From a virus: a DNA stretch of 43,561 nt. Below are positions 22,371-29,382 of the stretch, in pieces. Below the pieces are notes generated by a model. That model searched no databases, was not told where the DNA came from, and saw only the letters and a list, made by a program, of their open reading frames with translations. Position numbers and translations under genes: made by a program. The stretch lies in IMG/VR virus record IMGVR_UViG_3300028423_000442, positions 1-43,561 of that record; one strand, 5' to 3'. Every line of letters begins with the position of its first letter. Positions within the stretch are counted from its first letter, which is position 1.

Positions 22371-23372
22371 ATGGCAAAAATTACACGTTATCCGGGCAAT
22401 CTAAAAGCGTTTGCCAGCGAAGCGCTAGGCACTGAGCGGACGGTGTTTGGCAGTACGTCGCAATCCGATACGCTGGCCGACAACATCACAACCGACTTCT
22501 TGCGCGGCTGGGGTATTGTTGGCGTTAACGAAAACCCGACTAAGCAGGACTTTGCTGGACTTGGGTTTACGCTGGGGCAGCTGCTGGCGTACCTGCACCA
22601 GATCGGTATTGCTGAGTGGGATGATGAGCAGGAGTACCCGGAGCATGGCATCTGCGCTGTTAACGGGGCGCTTTATCGCTCACTGTCCGACGGTAATATT
22701 GGCAACGATCCGACGGCCGATGACGTTAATTGGAAGTATTTGCTTTCGGCGGACGACACGCAGTACGACAACTCAACTTCCGGCCTGATTGCCACCACCA
22801 CTCAGGGGGCGATTGATGAGCTTGATGGGCGGGTTGATCAAGTAGAGTCTGGCTTCACCACAAAAGCCATAGGCGAAACATTCAATCTTGCCACGCATAT
22901 ACCGGGCGTCGTTGAGCCTGATAATTCAGGTAGCGCAAAGTTCATAAAGCTGACCGCAGGACTTGACGGCGCAGGCGGCTACAACGAAGGCATACTGATC
23001 AACGAAACCATCACCGGCAGCGGCCCAACCGTCGAAATCACCGCCGAAATCGCCACCGGTCCGAGCGCGGGCGCCATCGTGAACCTGATCAACTCGGAAC
23101 GGCGATATGTGGCGCCTGGGGAAAACAGCGGGGTGGTTGCTGATGACCAGATGCAGCAGATTACGGGCAGTTTTGGCGGTTTGCGAAATTCTCCCGCGTC
23201 CAACGTAGAGTCTGGAGTCTTCACGCGAACCGACACATATAGCGATGTTAGCGGCGGCCAAGATTCATTAAAAAATGCTGAGCTCGACTCCGCAAACTCC
23301 CCCAACGCCCGCACCGGCGACCACACAAACGTAAAACACATCCAGGCCACATACTACATGAGGATCGCATAA
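22371..23372 (+). CDS. Tail fibre protein
   Basis: A 333-residue probable receptor-binding protein. Residues 1-130 are baseplate-binding type (FLRGWGIVGVNENPTKQDF, GALYRSLSDGNIGNDPTADDVNWK, a carbohydrate-binding-like W-K end). After an AIDELDGRVDQVES coiled-coil-like link there is a beta-rich C-terminal domain ending IQATYYMRIA, as in many fibre tips. The following gene is probably its assembly factor. Confidence 0.75.
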   Translation: MAKITRYPGNLKAFASEALGTERTVFGSTSQSDTLADNITTDFLRGWGIVGVNENPTKQDFAGLGFTLGQLLAYLHQIGIAEWDDEQEYPEHGICAVNGALYRSLSDGNIGNDPTADDVNWKYLLSADDTQYDNSTSGLIATTTQGAIDELDGRVDQVESGFTTKAIGETFNLATHIPGVVEPDNSGSAKFIKLTAGLDGAGGYNEGILINETITGSGPTVEITAEIATGPSAGAIVNLINSERRYVAPGENSGVVADDQMQQITGSFGGLRNSPASNVESGVFTRTDTYSDVSGGQDSLKNAELDSANSPNARTGDHTNVKHIQATYYMRIA

Positions 23373-23785
23373 TGCCCTACGCAGATGACGACCGAATAAG
23401 CAAAGGCATAATTGAGGGAGGCATCAAAATCTCCGAGACCGAATATAACGAGGCCAGAAATCACGCACTCTCTGGCGGCATGATTAAGGTGCACGATGGA
23501 AAGATGGTACTGACGCGCAAGCCAGAGAAAAAAGAAGGTCACGAAAACCCCAGTTGGCAAAACGGGGTTTGGCATCATGAGCCACTACCTGAGCCAACAC
23601 AAGCCGAAAAAGACGCCAAGCGCCTCCAAGAAATCGACACCCGCCTACGCCAAATCGACGTAGAATCCGTCCGCCCGCTACGCGCCATCAACAACGGCAC
23701 GGCGGTGCAGTACGATCACGACCGACTGGCGGAGATGGACGCGGAAGCTGAAACGCTGCGTGAAGAGCGGGTGGCACTGGCATGA
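23372..23785 (+). CDS. Probable tail fibre assembly protein
   Basis: A 137-residue protein overlapping the fibre stop. N-terminal part: EYNEARNHALSGGMIKVHDGKMVLTRK; the Trp-containing middle (SWQNGVWHHEPLPEPTQ) followed by a long charged helix that includes RLQEIDTRLRQIDVESVRPLRAI is characteristic of tail fibre assembly proteins of this type. Confidence 0.65.
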   Translation: MPYADDDRISKGIIEGGIKISETEYNEARNHALSGGMIKVHDGKMVLTRKPEKKEGHENPSWQNGVWHHEPLPEPTQAEKDAKRLQEIDTRLRQIDVESVRPLRAINNGTAVQYDHDRLAEMDAEAETLREERVALA

Positions 23786-24252
23786 AAAAAACCGCCATCC
23801 TAGTCGCCATAGCCATCATCGCTATCATCTGGTCCCGTTATTCCGAAGCCGAGAACGGCGCACGAATTGGTATAGGCCGGACGGTGATCAATTCTGAATT
23901 GAAAGTTGGCGAAATCGGCTACGAGTACAATAGCTGGGAAGTTAACGCGGCATTGATTGAGGCGGGCGACACGAAAAACGGCCCGCAAGATCAGGCCGCC
24001 GTTTACTCGGTGAGTCATATCACAAGGCCCGCTTTCGGCAAACCATGGGCGCAGCCGTTTATGCGCCTTGGTGTGAGCTATAACACGGGCTCTGAGCTTG
24101 TTGGGCGCACTAACTTTCGGCTTGGCGTTGGCTTGGATTTCTCGGATATCTGGCGGGTGGAGTACAGTCATCTGAGCAGCGCCGGGATTCACCAGACTAA
24201 TACCGGCACTGATTACGTGTCGATCACGTATAAGGCTCCGCTGCCATGGTAG
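23782..24252 (+). CDS. PagL-like lipid A 3-O-deacylase (acyloxyacyl hydrolase family)
   Basis: A 156-residue protein with an N-terminal signal or anchor (KTAILVAIAIIAIIW, residues 3-17) and an outer-membrane beta-barrel look. The C-terminal strand region VEYSHLSSAGIHQTNTGTDY (127-146) resembles PagL. His130 and Ser132 have the catalytic H-x-S spacing, and Asp144 is 14 residues after the His, where Pseudomonas PagL has Glu140. It would remove an acyl chain from host lipid A. It lies at the fibre/lysis junction, so it could alter the receptor surface or help release. Identification is by motif only. Confidence 0.65.
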   Translation: MKKTAILVAIAIIAIIWSRYSEAENGARIGIGRTVINSELKVGEIGYEYNSWEVNAALIEAGDTKNGPQDQAAVYSVSHITRPAFGKPWAQPFMRLGVSYNTGSELVGRTNFRLGVGLDFSDIWRVEYSHLSSAGIHQTNTGTDYVSITYKAPLPW

Positions 24253-24461
24253 TGTTCTTGTTGGGCTTGCTACTTGTGCCGGGGCTGCTGGGCTTGTTGG
24301 TGATCTATCACGTATTCATTCGCCGCAAGAAATCGCCGGCAGACAAAAGCAATCGCATTAATCATTTGCGACTTGTGTGGTTTGCGCTGACGCGTGAGGA
24401 TGAGTTTGTGGGGTTGTTTCCGTGGCTCAAGCGGGACGAGTGGGAGAATATGAGTGACTAG
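24246..24461 (+). CDS. Small single-span membrane protein in the lysis region
   Basis: A 71-residue protein with one N-terminal membrane span (VVFLLGLLLVPGLLGLLVIYHVFI) followed by a basic RRKK and a mostly cytoplasmic-type tail. It overlaps both neighbours. A role in lysis (accessory holin or regulator) is likely from position. It lacks the periplasmic coiled coil expected of an i-spanin. Confidence 0.55.
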   Translation: MVVFLLGLLLVPGLLGLLVIYHVFIRRKKSPADKSNRINHLRLVWFALTREDEFVGLFPWLKRDEWENMSD

Positions 24462-24867
24462 CTTATACGCCCTACCACTGCGAGAGTGCGACGCCCAAGG
24501 CTGCGGCCACTTCGGCGCAAGTCGTGACAGTCGCACCCATAGCGGCATTGATCTGGCCTGCAATCCAGGCACCGCTATCTGCTCTCCGGTTGCGGGTACG
24601 GTCACCAAAATCGGCTGGCCATATGCCGATAAGCCGGATATTCGTTACGTCCAAGTCACTGCCGGCGATTACGATTACCGCGTGTTTTATGTGGAGCCTA
24701 TCGTTGAGGCGGGCGACGAGGTGACGACAGCGGACGTTATCGGCGGCTCGCAGCGGCTTGAAAGCATGGACCTTGGCGGGACGCAGCATGTGCATTTTGA
24801 GATTATGCGGGGCGGGGAGTATGTAGACCCGACGCCGCTTTATGAGACTGTGAGGGCGATTATATGA
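24454..24867 (+). CDS. M23 family peptidoglycan endopeptidase (endolysin)
   Basis: A 137-residue zinc metallopeptidase. Zinc ligands are His29 and Asp33 in THSGIDL, and the catalytic/ligand His pair in HVHFEI (about 112 and 114), with the usual GTVTKIGW strand between. It has no signal sequence, so it depends on the holins that follow. GTG 24454 overlaps the previous gene by 8 bases. This is the only lysin seen. Confidence 0.85.
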   Translation: MTSLYALPLRECDAQGCGHFGASRDSRTHSGIDLACNPGTAICSPVAGTVTKIGWPYADKPDIRYVQVTAGDYDYRVFYVEPIVEAGDEVTTADVIGGSQRLESMDLGGTQHVHFEIMRGGEYVDPTPLYETVRAII

Positions 24868-25253
24868 TGAGCATATTTTCCAAACTATTCGGCTCAAACA
24901 AAGTAGTTGACGCTGCCATTAAAGCCGGAGACGTCATTTTCTACACCGACGAAGAAAAGAGCGAATGGAAGCTGCGCATGCTCAAGGCTTATGAGCCGTT
25001 CAAGATTGCGCAGCGCTACCTTGCCGTTATTCTATCCATCCCGTTTGTCGGGCTTCACGCGCTCGCAGGCATCCAGATACTGATTGCCGGATGGTTCACC
25101 GGGGCTACTGGAAAGAACATTCACGAAGCGTCTCTAGCGCTCATGGAAATCAACAACGAAACCTTGGGCATGCCGGTTAGTATTGTTTTGGGATTTTACT
25201 TCGCTGGCGGGCTTGCCGAGGGCGCTTTCAGGGCGAAGAATGGCAAAGATTGA
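24864..25253 (+). CDS. Holin, 3TM (PF11351-type) family
   Basis: A 129-residue protein. After an amphipathic start (FSKLFGSNKVVDAAIKAGDVIFYTDEEKSEWK), typical of 3TM holins, there are hydrophobic segments YLAVILSIPFVGLHALAGIQ, ILIAGWFTG and PVSIVLGFYFAGGLAEGAF. The conserved DEEK motif before the first span supports the family. It overlaps the endopeptidase by 4 bases. Confidence 0.8.
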   Translation: MMSIFSKLFGSNKVVDAAIKAGDVIFYTDEEKSEWKLRMLKAYEPFKIAQRYLAVILSIPFVGLHALAGIQILIAGWFTGATGKNIHEASLALMEINNETLGMPVSIVLGFYFAGGLAEGAFRAKNGKD

Positions 25254-25261
25254 TCGTCAAA

Positions 25262-25270
25262 TGATACAAT
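25262..25270 (+). promoter_or_regulatory. Possible extended -10 promoter before the lambda-type holin
   Basis: TG-A-TACAAT (25262-25270) follows the stop of the 3TM holin and precedes the next ATG by about 20 bases. The best -35 candidate, TGGCAA at 25241, is weak. Confidence 0.3.
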
Positions 25271-25291
25271 CCGCTAAACCCAAACGTAAAC

Positions 25292-25597
25292 ATGACCATG
25301 GATTATAACCGAATGCCTTGGCGCAACTTGGACCCTCAACTAGTGGCACCCATATTGGCTATCATCGTGGCAGCGTTGCGCGTCATGTACGACGACCGGG
25401 AGACACGATTCTGGCGGATTGCATTTGAGGCGCTGATCTGTGGCTTCCTGACCCTGGCAGCCGGTGCGGCGATTCGGGCCATGGGGCTTGAGGGCGATTG
25501 GTCGATTGTTGCGGGCGGCGCTATCGGGTTTTTAGGTTCTGAATTTGTCCGATACACCGCCCGGCGGATTGTGGGCAACTATACGCCAAAGGCTTAA
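25292..25597 (+). CDS. Lambda S-type holin with a dual-start-like N-terminus
   Basis: A 101-residue protein with three membrane spans: LVAPILAIIVAALRVMY, IAFEALICGFLTLAAGAAIRAMG, WSIVAGGAIGFLGSEFVRY. The order and the FWRIAFEALIC middle match lambda-family holins. The start is MTMDYNRM: two Met codons separated by one residue, as in lambda S (holin and antiholin). No clear Shine-Dalgarno is visible. It is the second holin of the cluster and ends by overlapping the convergent gene at 25594. Confidence 0.8.
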   Translation: MTMDYNRMPWRNLDPQLVAPILAIIVAALRVMYDDRETRFWRIAFEALICGFLTLAAGAAIRAMGLEGDWSIVAGGAIGFLGSEFVRYTARRIVGNYTPKA

Positions 25598-26148
25598 TAG
25601 TACCCGGCGACCGCCTGCGGCCTGGCGCTTAACTGCATGGCCAAGAACGCCCCGACCGGCGACCACTGAGGCTTGTGGCTGGACTCCTCCTCAACCTCCC
25701 GGCCCACTTTTTCCGAGATCTCAATAACCCTCTTATAGCTTATCCCCAGATCCTTGCGCACCTTTTCAATTGTGTGGTTTCCGGCCAACTGGCGGGCGGT
25801 AATGCCGTTCAGTAGCCGGCGCTGGATATATCGGGCATCATCCTCGCTCATGCCGTCAGGGATAGACCCGCCACGCAGCTTGCTCAATACAGGGCGGCTT
25901 ATGCCCGTCTCTTGCTCCAGTGTGCGGCCAGAGTTAGCCTCGTGCTTCGCCGCCTGTACCCTGGCGTAGCGTAGCCGGTATTCTGCGATTAGCTCCTTCG
26001 GCAGTGGCGCGGGCCTGACTTTCTTGGTAGCCGTCTTTAGGTGTCGAACGCTGTAGCCGCTATTAACAACCGTCTCGGCAGCGGGGTAGCTCATACCGTT
26101 GTCCGTTAGCGTGCGGATAACGGGGATCAGGTGTTTTGGCTTAGTCAA
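25594..26148 (-). CDS. Putative DNA-binding protein with two helix-turn-helix segments
   Basis: A 184-residue basic protein. TLEQETGISRPVLSKLRGG (76-94) and TIEKVRKDLGISYKRVIEIS look like helix-turn-helix motifs. The start is TTG 26148, supported by AAAGGAGGT at good spacing upstream; it overlaps the previous gene by 8 bases. It may be a transcriptional regulator, possibly of late genes. Its stop (TAA) overlaps the holin stop on the other strand within the same TTAA. Confidence 0.6.
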   Translation of the reverse strand: MTKPKHLIPVIRTLTDNGMSYPAAETVVNSGYSVRHLKTATKKVRPAPLPKELIAEYRLRYARVQAAKHEANSGRTLEQETGISRPVLSKLRGGSIPDGMSEDDARYIQRRLLNGITARQLAGNHTIEKVRKDLGISYKRVIEISEKVGREVEEESSHKPQWSPVGAFLAMQLSARPQAVAGYY

Positions 26149-26317
26149 TTTTCAGTACCTCCTTTCTGTAGCCGGATAGGATCAGCTTGAGTAGTAGCGG
26201 GTTTGATCTGTGCCAGTGGTCCAGCTTGCCGCGTGTTGCGCCGATGGTTTGGGCGAACTCTGTTACCGATAGGCCGGTGGATTCGCGGATTTTGTCGCTT
26301 AGGGTGTGGCGGTTCAT
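26141..26317 (-). CDS. Small helix-turn-helix protein
   Basis: A 58-residue protein, MNRHTLSDKIRESTGLS followed by VTEFAQTIGATRGKLDHWHR. The segment SVTEFAQTIGATRGKLDHW is a good helix-turn-helix, as in Cro-like proteins. GGAG lies 8 bases upstream of the ATG. It overlaps the coiled-coil gene by ATGA and the following TTG-start gene by 8 bases, so the three are coupled. Confidence 0.65.
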   Translation of the reverse strand: MNRHTLSDKIRESTGLSVTEFAQTIGATRGKLDHWHRSNPLLLKLILSGYRKEVLKID

Positions 26318-26679
26318 GGGTTGCGCTCCAGTTCGTTGGCTTGTTGGCGGAGGCGTTGGGCGTATTGTTTCGCCGCAGCGGATAAGCCTTTAGCCAGAGT
26401 TGCGGGCCAGCTAGAGCCTTCATACTCTGAAAACGCCTCCACCGCTTCGGCTTGCTTTCGGATAATGAACGCCCCTCTCATCTTATCCAGGGCGTTGTCG
26501 TCTGCTTCCATTTCAGCCACCCGCGCCTGGGCATTCTCAGCCGTGGCCCGCGCATCATCGAACCAGTCCTGCAAGTCGCGGTTTGCTGCTTTCAGGGCCT
26601 CAATTTCAGATTTCAGGCGGGTAATTTCTGCCAGTGCATTTTCTAGCGTTTTGGTATTGTCGGTTTTGATGTTACTCAT
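26314..26679 (-). CDS. Coiled-coil protein of unknown function
   Basis: A 121-residue protein, helical from LENALAEITRLKSEIEALKA (12-31) through AENAQARVAEMEADDN, with a C-terminal part (AFSEYEGSSWPATLAKGLS) that is less regular. Such coiled-coil proteins are common in phage early regions. It overlaps both neighbours. No function is assigned. Confidence 0.6.
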   Translation of the reverse strand: MSNIKTDNTKTLENALAEITRLKSEIEALKAANRDLQDWFDDARATAENAQARVAEMEADDNALDKMRGAFIIRKQAEAVEAFSEYEGSSWPATLAKGLSAAAKQYAQRLRQQANELERNP

Positions 26680-26833
26680 GGCCGGGGCCCTCCTGATTTA
26701 TTTTCCAGTAAAAGCCGAGCCCGATTCGGCACCACTGACTTCCGTCTTCAAATTTGATCAGCATCCAATAAGATCCGCCTGCAAAAGCTAGCCTCCCTAG
26801 CACGAAATCAAAATACTCTCTTGCTTTTGTCAT
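26672..26833 (-). CDS. Small protein of unknown function
   Basis: A 53-residue frame starting MTKAREYFDFVLGRLAFAGG and ending NQEGPGHE, preceded by GGGAGGTGAGTG. Strands around WMLIKFEDGSQWCRIGLGFYW suggest a small beta protein. It overlaps the start of the coiled-coil gene by 8 bases. Its good ribosome site and coupling support it despite its size. Confidence 0.55.
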   Translation of the reverse strand: MTKAREYFDFVLGRLAFAGGSYWMLIKFEDGSQWCRIGLGFYWKINQEGPGHE

Positions 26834-26848
26834 CACTCACCTCCCTGT

Positions 26849-27436
26849 TCACGCGGTGGCTGTGGGCGGCTTTAGCGGCATGTAGTGGGTGGCGTCACTA
26901 ACGGTCTTAACAAAACCTGCTGGCACTATCCGATATTCGATTTCCGCCTGTTCAGAGGGAGTGTATACAAGGCACCGGTGCTTATTGGCATCGCTAGGTA
27001 GCTTTTCCCATGGATCACCTGCAGGCTGGGGTGTGGTGGTGAGCAGATCAATGACTTCATAGATAGCCTGAGTGGTGCTGTGGCCAGCCCCATCAAGGTC
27101 TCCGTTTCCGAGTGCAGAGGCATAGTCCTCCAGCATGTCTATTGCTTGTGACAGCCCCTCCGGCACCCCGGCGCTCTGTGGCTGGGTGTAGAGCTTTGTG
27201 CCTTCTGGCAACTCCGCGCCGGTAAGCCAGCGCACCCTTTCATCTCCATATTCGTCAACGAACAGTTCCGCCTTCGGCTCCGCACCCTGTGCGCGGGCGG
27301 CTTGCAGCTCTGTCTCAAGCTCAGCGATTCTGTCATTTGCCTCGTTCAGCTCACAAAGCGGGCACCGCTCCGGCTCCCATGCATCGGTGTAGGTTTCATC
27401 GCCGCAGCACGGCCACTCGTTTCTATATCCACTCAT
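26849..27436 (-). CDS. Zinc-ribbon / coiled-coil phage protein, function unknown
   Basis: A 195-residue protein. An N-terminal Cys cluster (WPCCGDETY, then RCPLCELN) is probably a zinc ribbon, followed by the helix NDRIAELETELQAARAQ and a mixed C-terminal region that ends with DATHYMPLKPP, a motif typical of Ead/Ea22-like or DUF551-like early phage proteins. Start ATG 27436 follows GGAGAGG; a frame open to 27442 uses TTG. Confidence 0.6.
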   Translation of the reverse strand: MSGYRNEWPCCGDETYTDAWEPERCPLCELNEANDRIAELETELQAARAQGAEPKAELFVDEYGDERVRWLTGAELPEGTKLYTQPQSAGVPEGLSQAIDMLEDYASALGNGDLDGAGHSTTQAIYEVIDLLTTTPQPAGDPWEKLPSDANKHRCLVYTPSEQAEIEYRIVPAGFVKTVSDATHYMPLKPPTATA

Positions 27437-27438
27437 AA

Positions 27439-27639
27439 TCAATCCTCTCCATTCGCAACATCATAAGCCCGCGACCAGATCCACGAGTACGGGTCGGGTT
27501 CGTATTCGCCGTCTACCTCAAGCGCCACCATGTCCGGTATCCAGGCGTCGTCTTGTCCAGGGCGTTCGGATTCTTCCCATGTGCATTCCACTTCATACTC
27601 GTGGATGCCGTCTTCAAATTGGATGGTTTTGGTTTTCAT
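27439..27639 (-). CDS. Small acidic protein of unknown function
   Basis: A 66-residue, very acidic protein (EYEVECTWEESERPGQDD, YEPDPYSWIWSRAYDV). Its start at 27639 lies in the last codons of the previous gene. Acidity and small size are reminiscent of DNA-mimic or host-takeover proteins, but there is no direct support for that. Confidence 0.5.
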   Translation of the reverse strand: MKTKTIQFEDGIHEYEVECTWEESERPGQDDAWIPDMVALEVDGEYEPDPYSWIWSRAYDVANGED

Positions 27640-27830
27640 TTTCCGCACTCCCTAGACTCATAATTAGGCCAGCCGTATTCGCCGCCACTGTCTTTATAGA
27701 TTTTTACCATGTCGCAGTAATGATCGTGGCGGGCTTGCGCTTCGCTTTTTTCGGTGTCGGATAGCGCGTAGCCTAGCGCAGTGACGATAATCAAAAGAGC
27801 CAGCCCCACAATCCTGCCATCAAGACGCAT
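27636..27830 (-). CDS. Small inner-membrane phage protein
   Basis: A 64-residue protein: one N-terminal span (IVGLALLIIVTALGYAL) followed by HDHYCDMVKIYKDSGGEYGWPNY and a final C. The H-x-x-YC-x-MV ... GWP-x-Y pattern recurs in small membrane proteins of many Gram-negative phages. Function unknown. It overlaps its neighbours on both sides. Confidence 0.65.
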   Translation of the reverse strand: MRLDGRIVGLALLIIVTALGYALSDTEKSEAQARHDHYCDMVKIYKDSGGEYGWPNYESRECGK

Positions 27831-28035
27831 GATCAAAATCCCTGCACAGCTTGTGTGCCGTTGCGTTGACGAGTATGCGCAGCGCAACGGGGTTGCCGAT
27901 GTACGCACGGTTCACAGCCGCCTCAAAACGCTCATGGCGCATAGCGGCGCGGATTACGTCGTGCCAGTCGATTGCAAAGTGGCACTTGCCCGTTTCGATT
28001 AGGGTGTTGGCTTGTTCGGTGGCGTAGGTGGTCAT
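27820..28035 (-). CDS. Small protein of unknown function
   Basis: A 71-residue helical protein (ATEQANTLIETGKCHFAIDWHDVIRA at the start with the break, then AAMRHERFEAAVNRAYIGN). Not recognised. It overlaps both neighbours. Confidence 0.5.
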   Translation of the reverse strand: MTTYATEQANTLIETGKCHFAIDWHDVIRAAMRHERFEAAVNRAYIGNPVALRILVNATAHKLCRDFDHAS

Positions 28036-28229
28036 GCTTGCTTTTCCTCCAATGCTTCAGCCAGCAACTTGAGCGCCGTGGCGTGATTGCGTAGGTCGTC
28101 CGGGCTACTGAAAAACATTGTCATAGTGCCTCCGACATCTCCGATAAACCTAACCGTTGCAAATGAACCGTTTTCATTAGTCAGCACATTGCATGCTTCG
28201 CGCTTGGGATTGTGGATGTCTGCGTACAT
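28032..28229 (-). CDS. Small protein of unknown function
   Basis: A 65-residue protein: strands (GSFATVRFIGDVGGTMTMFF) then a helix (LRNHATALKLLAEALEEKQ). The strand-then-helix layout is seen in many short early phage proteins. A GGGAGCAAAAC stretch before the ATG gives a ribosome site. No function is assigned. Confidence 0.5.
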   Translation of the reverse strand: MYADIHNPKREACNVLTNENGSFATVRFIGDVGGTMTMFFSSPDDLRNHATALKLLAEALEEKQA

Positions 28230-28261
28230 GTTTTGCTCCCTGTTTCGTTGTTGGTGTTGCC

Positions 28262-28287
28262 GCCACCCTTAGCGGGTGGCTTTCTTT
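28262..28287. terminator. Hairpin at the end of the 28269 gene
   Basis: GCCACCC (28262-28268), TTAGC, GGGTGGC (28274-28280), then TTTCTTT on the plus strand. For the minus-strand gene it covers the stop codon and has no U-run, so it could be an mRNA 3' stabiliser. For the plus strand it has the form of a terminator, though no plus-strand gene is upstream. Confidence 0.35.
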
Positions 28288-28508
28288 GCGAAGCTGTAGG
28301 CTTCCAGTGCTTCTTTGCAAGTTGCGAAGTCTGTACCCAATCCGATGATGTTGTCGTCTTCGCCGTAGATTTCTTCCGCTCCGTCTTCTTCGATCATGAA
28401 CTCTACAGCTCTTTCCATGTGCGCGATGTCTTTAGCGTTGCCCTCTTTGGCGATGATCATCAGCAGGGTGTTGCCGGTTCCGCGCTCTTTGTTGGCTGTT
28501 GCTTTCAT
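28269..28508 (-). CDS. First gene of the leftward accessory operon, function unknown
   Basis: A 79-residue acidic protein (MKATANKERGTGNTLLMIIA, then AVEFMIEEDGAEEIYGEDDN and a basic end AKKATR). GGAGAAAAGAGC precedes the ATG at 28508; an extension to 28607 runs over the promoter and is rejected. It lies about 37 bases downstream of a strong leftward promoter, so it is probably expressed early. Confidence 0.6.
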   Translation of the reverse strand: MKATANKERGTGNTLLMIIAKEGNAKDIAHMERAVEFMIEEDGAEEIYGEDDNIIGLGTDFATCKEALEAYSFAKKATR

Positions 28509-28544
28509 GCTCTTTTCTCCGTTATTTCTCGATTTGATGGGTTC

Positions 28545-28573
28545 ATTGTATGGCTTTTCCGCGTTGCCGTCAA
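28545..28573 (-). promoter_or_regulatory. Leftward promoter of the accessory operon
   Basis: On the minus strand: -35 TTGACG (28573-28568), 17-base spacer, -10 TACAAT (28550-28545). It faces left into 28508-25594. Confidence 0.75.
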
Positions 28574-28578
28574 ATACT

Positions 28579-28596
28579 TTTAGCAATAAATTTAGC
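28579..28596. promoter_or_regulatory. Direct repeat between divergent promoters, possible operator
   Basis: TTTAGC occurs at 28579-28584 and 28591-28596, 12 bases apart, between the two -35 boxes. A regulator bound here would touch both promoters. The HTH protein encoded at 28658 is the obvious candidate. Confidence 0.35.
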
Positions 28597-28597
28597 C

Positions 28598-28626
28598 TTG
28601 ACGCCATAAAATAAACCGCCCATACT
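28598..28626 (+). promoter_or_regulatory. Rightward promoter of the helicase/methylase/clamp operon
   Basis: -35 TTGACG (28598-28603), 17-base spacer, -10 CATACT (28621-28626), 31 bases before the ATG at 28658. Confidence 0.7.
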
Positions 28627-28657
28627 TGCCACCGTCAACACACAAAGGAGAAACGAC

Positions 28658-28921
28658 ATGGCGCAAGCCGAGGTTTTAGATCTGGATCAGCTAATGAGAG
28701 TCGCCAGCGTTGGCGTGTACGAGGCCGCCAAACGTGCGGACATTGCACCGTCTAACTGGAGCCGCTGGCGTAACCAGGGCGTGAGTCCGAACATGAGCAA
28801 ATTTAGCAAAATGAAAGTGGCCGTCATCGAACTGGCCATCGAACGAGAATCCCTGCCCATCGACTGCGCAGGTAAGACGGTGGCGGAGTTGATTGAATTG
28901 GCGAAGGAGTGGAAATCATGA
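28658..28921 (+). CDS. Helix-turn-helix transcriptional regulator
   Basis: An 87-residue protein. LMRVASVGVYEAAKRADIAP then SNWSRWRNQGVSPNMSKFSKM is a Cro/CI-like helix-turn-helix with the recognition helix near SNWSRWR (about 32-38). AAAGGAGAAACGAC gives a strong ribosome site. As the first gene right of the divergent promoters, it probably controls them. It is too short for a classical repressor with a dimerisation domain. Confidence 0.75.
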   Translation: MAQAEVLDLDQLMRVASVGVYEAAKRADIAPSNWSRWRNQGVSPNMSKFSKMKVAVIELAIERESLPIDCAGKTVAELIELAKEWKS

Positions 28922-29382
28922 GCAAGCCAGACTGGAAAAGCGCGCCAGAGTGGGCGCAATGGCTGGCGCAAGACGAGGACGGCGAGTGGTTTTGGTTTGA
29001 AGGTCAGCCAACTGATAAAAGTTGCAGCTGGCAAGATGACGCAAATGGAAAGGTGAGAAGCGCCGGGCTATCTGAAGAAAACGAAACTTGGGCATTTACG
29101 CTTGAAAAGCGCCCTGCCGACCTTGACAGCGCAATCATGACCGAAGAGGAAGAGCAAATGACAGCGGAAGAGCTGCCAAAAAGCAAATACCACCGCGAAA
29201 TCGCCCCCGGCGTATGGGTGGATGTTTACGATGTCCTGCACGCATGGGCCGTACAGAATCCGGCCTTGCAGCACCTCATTAAGAAGGCTTTGCAGCCTGG
29301 CGAGCGGGGACATAAAGACAAGGCTCAGGATATGGACGAAATTGTAGCGTCGGCACTGCGGGCGCGGGAGTTGGAGGGATGA
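28918..29382 (+). CDS. Conserved phage early protein of unknown function
   Basis: A 154-residue protein. The N-terminal half is Trp-rich (DWKSAPEWAQWLAQDEDGEW). The C-terminal half, HREIAPGVWVDVYDVLHAWA then PALQHLIKKALQPGERGHKD, resembles a small domain found in many phage proteins near replication genes (the H-x-KK-x-L-x-x-G-x-RG-x-KD pattern). It overlaps the HTH gene stop and the helicase start. Confidence 0.6.
   Translation: MSKPDWKSAPEWAQWLAQDEDGEWFWFEGQPTDKSCSWQDDANGKVRSAGLSEENETWAFTLEKRPADLDSAIMTEEEEQMTAEELPKSKYHREIAPGVWVDVYDVLHAWAVQNPALQHLIKKALQPGERGHKDKAQDMDEIVASALRARELEG

Noticed and set aside
26145-26423. 92-codon minus-strand frame
   Set aside because: Pro/Asn/Arg-rich shadow of the 58-residue HTH gene and the coiled-coil gene, which fit the overlapping operon.
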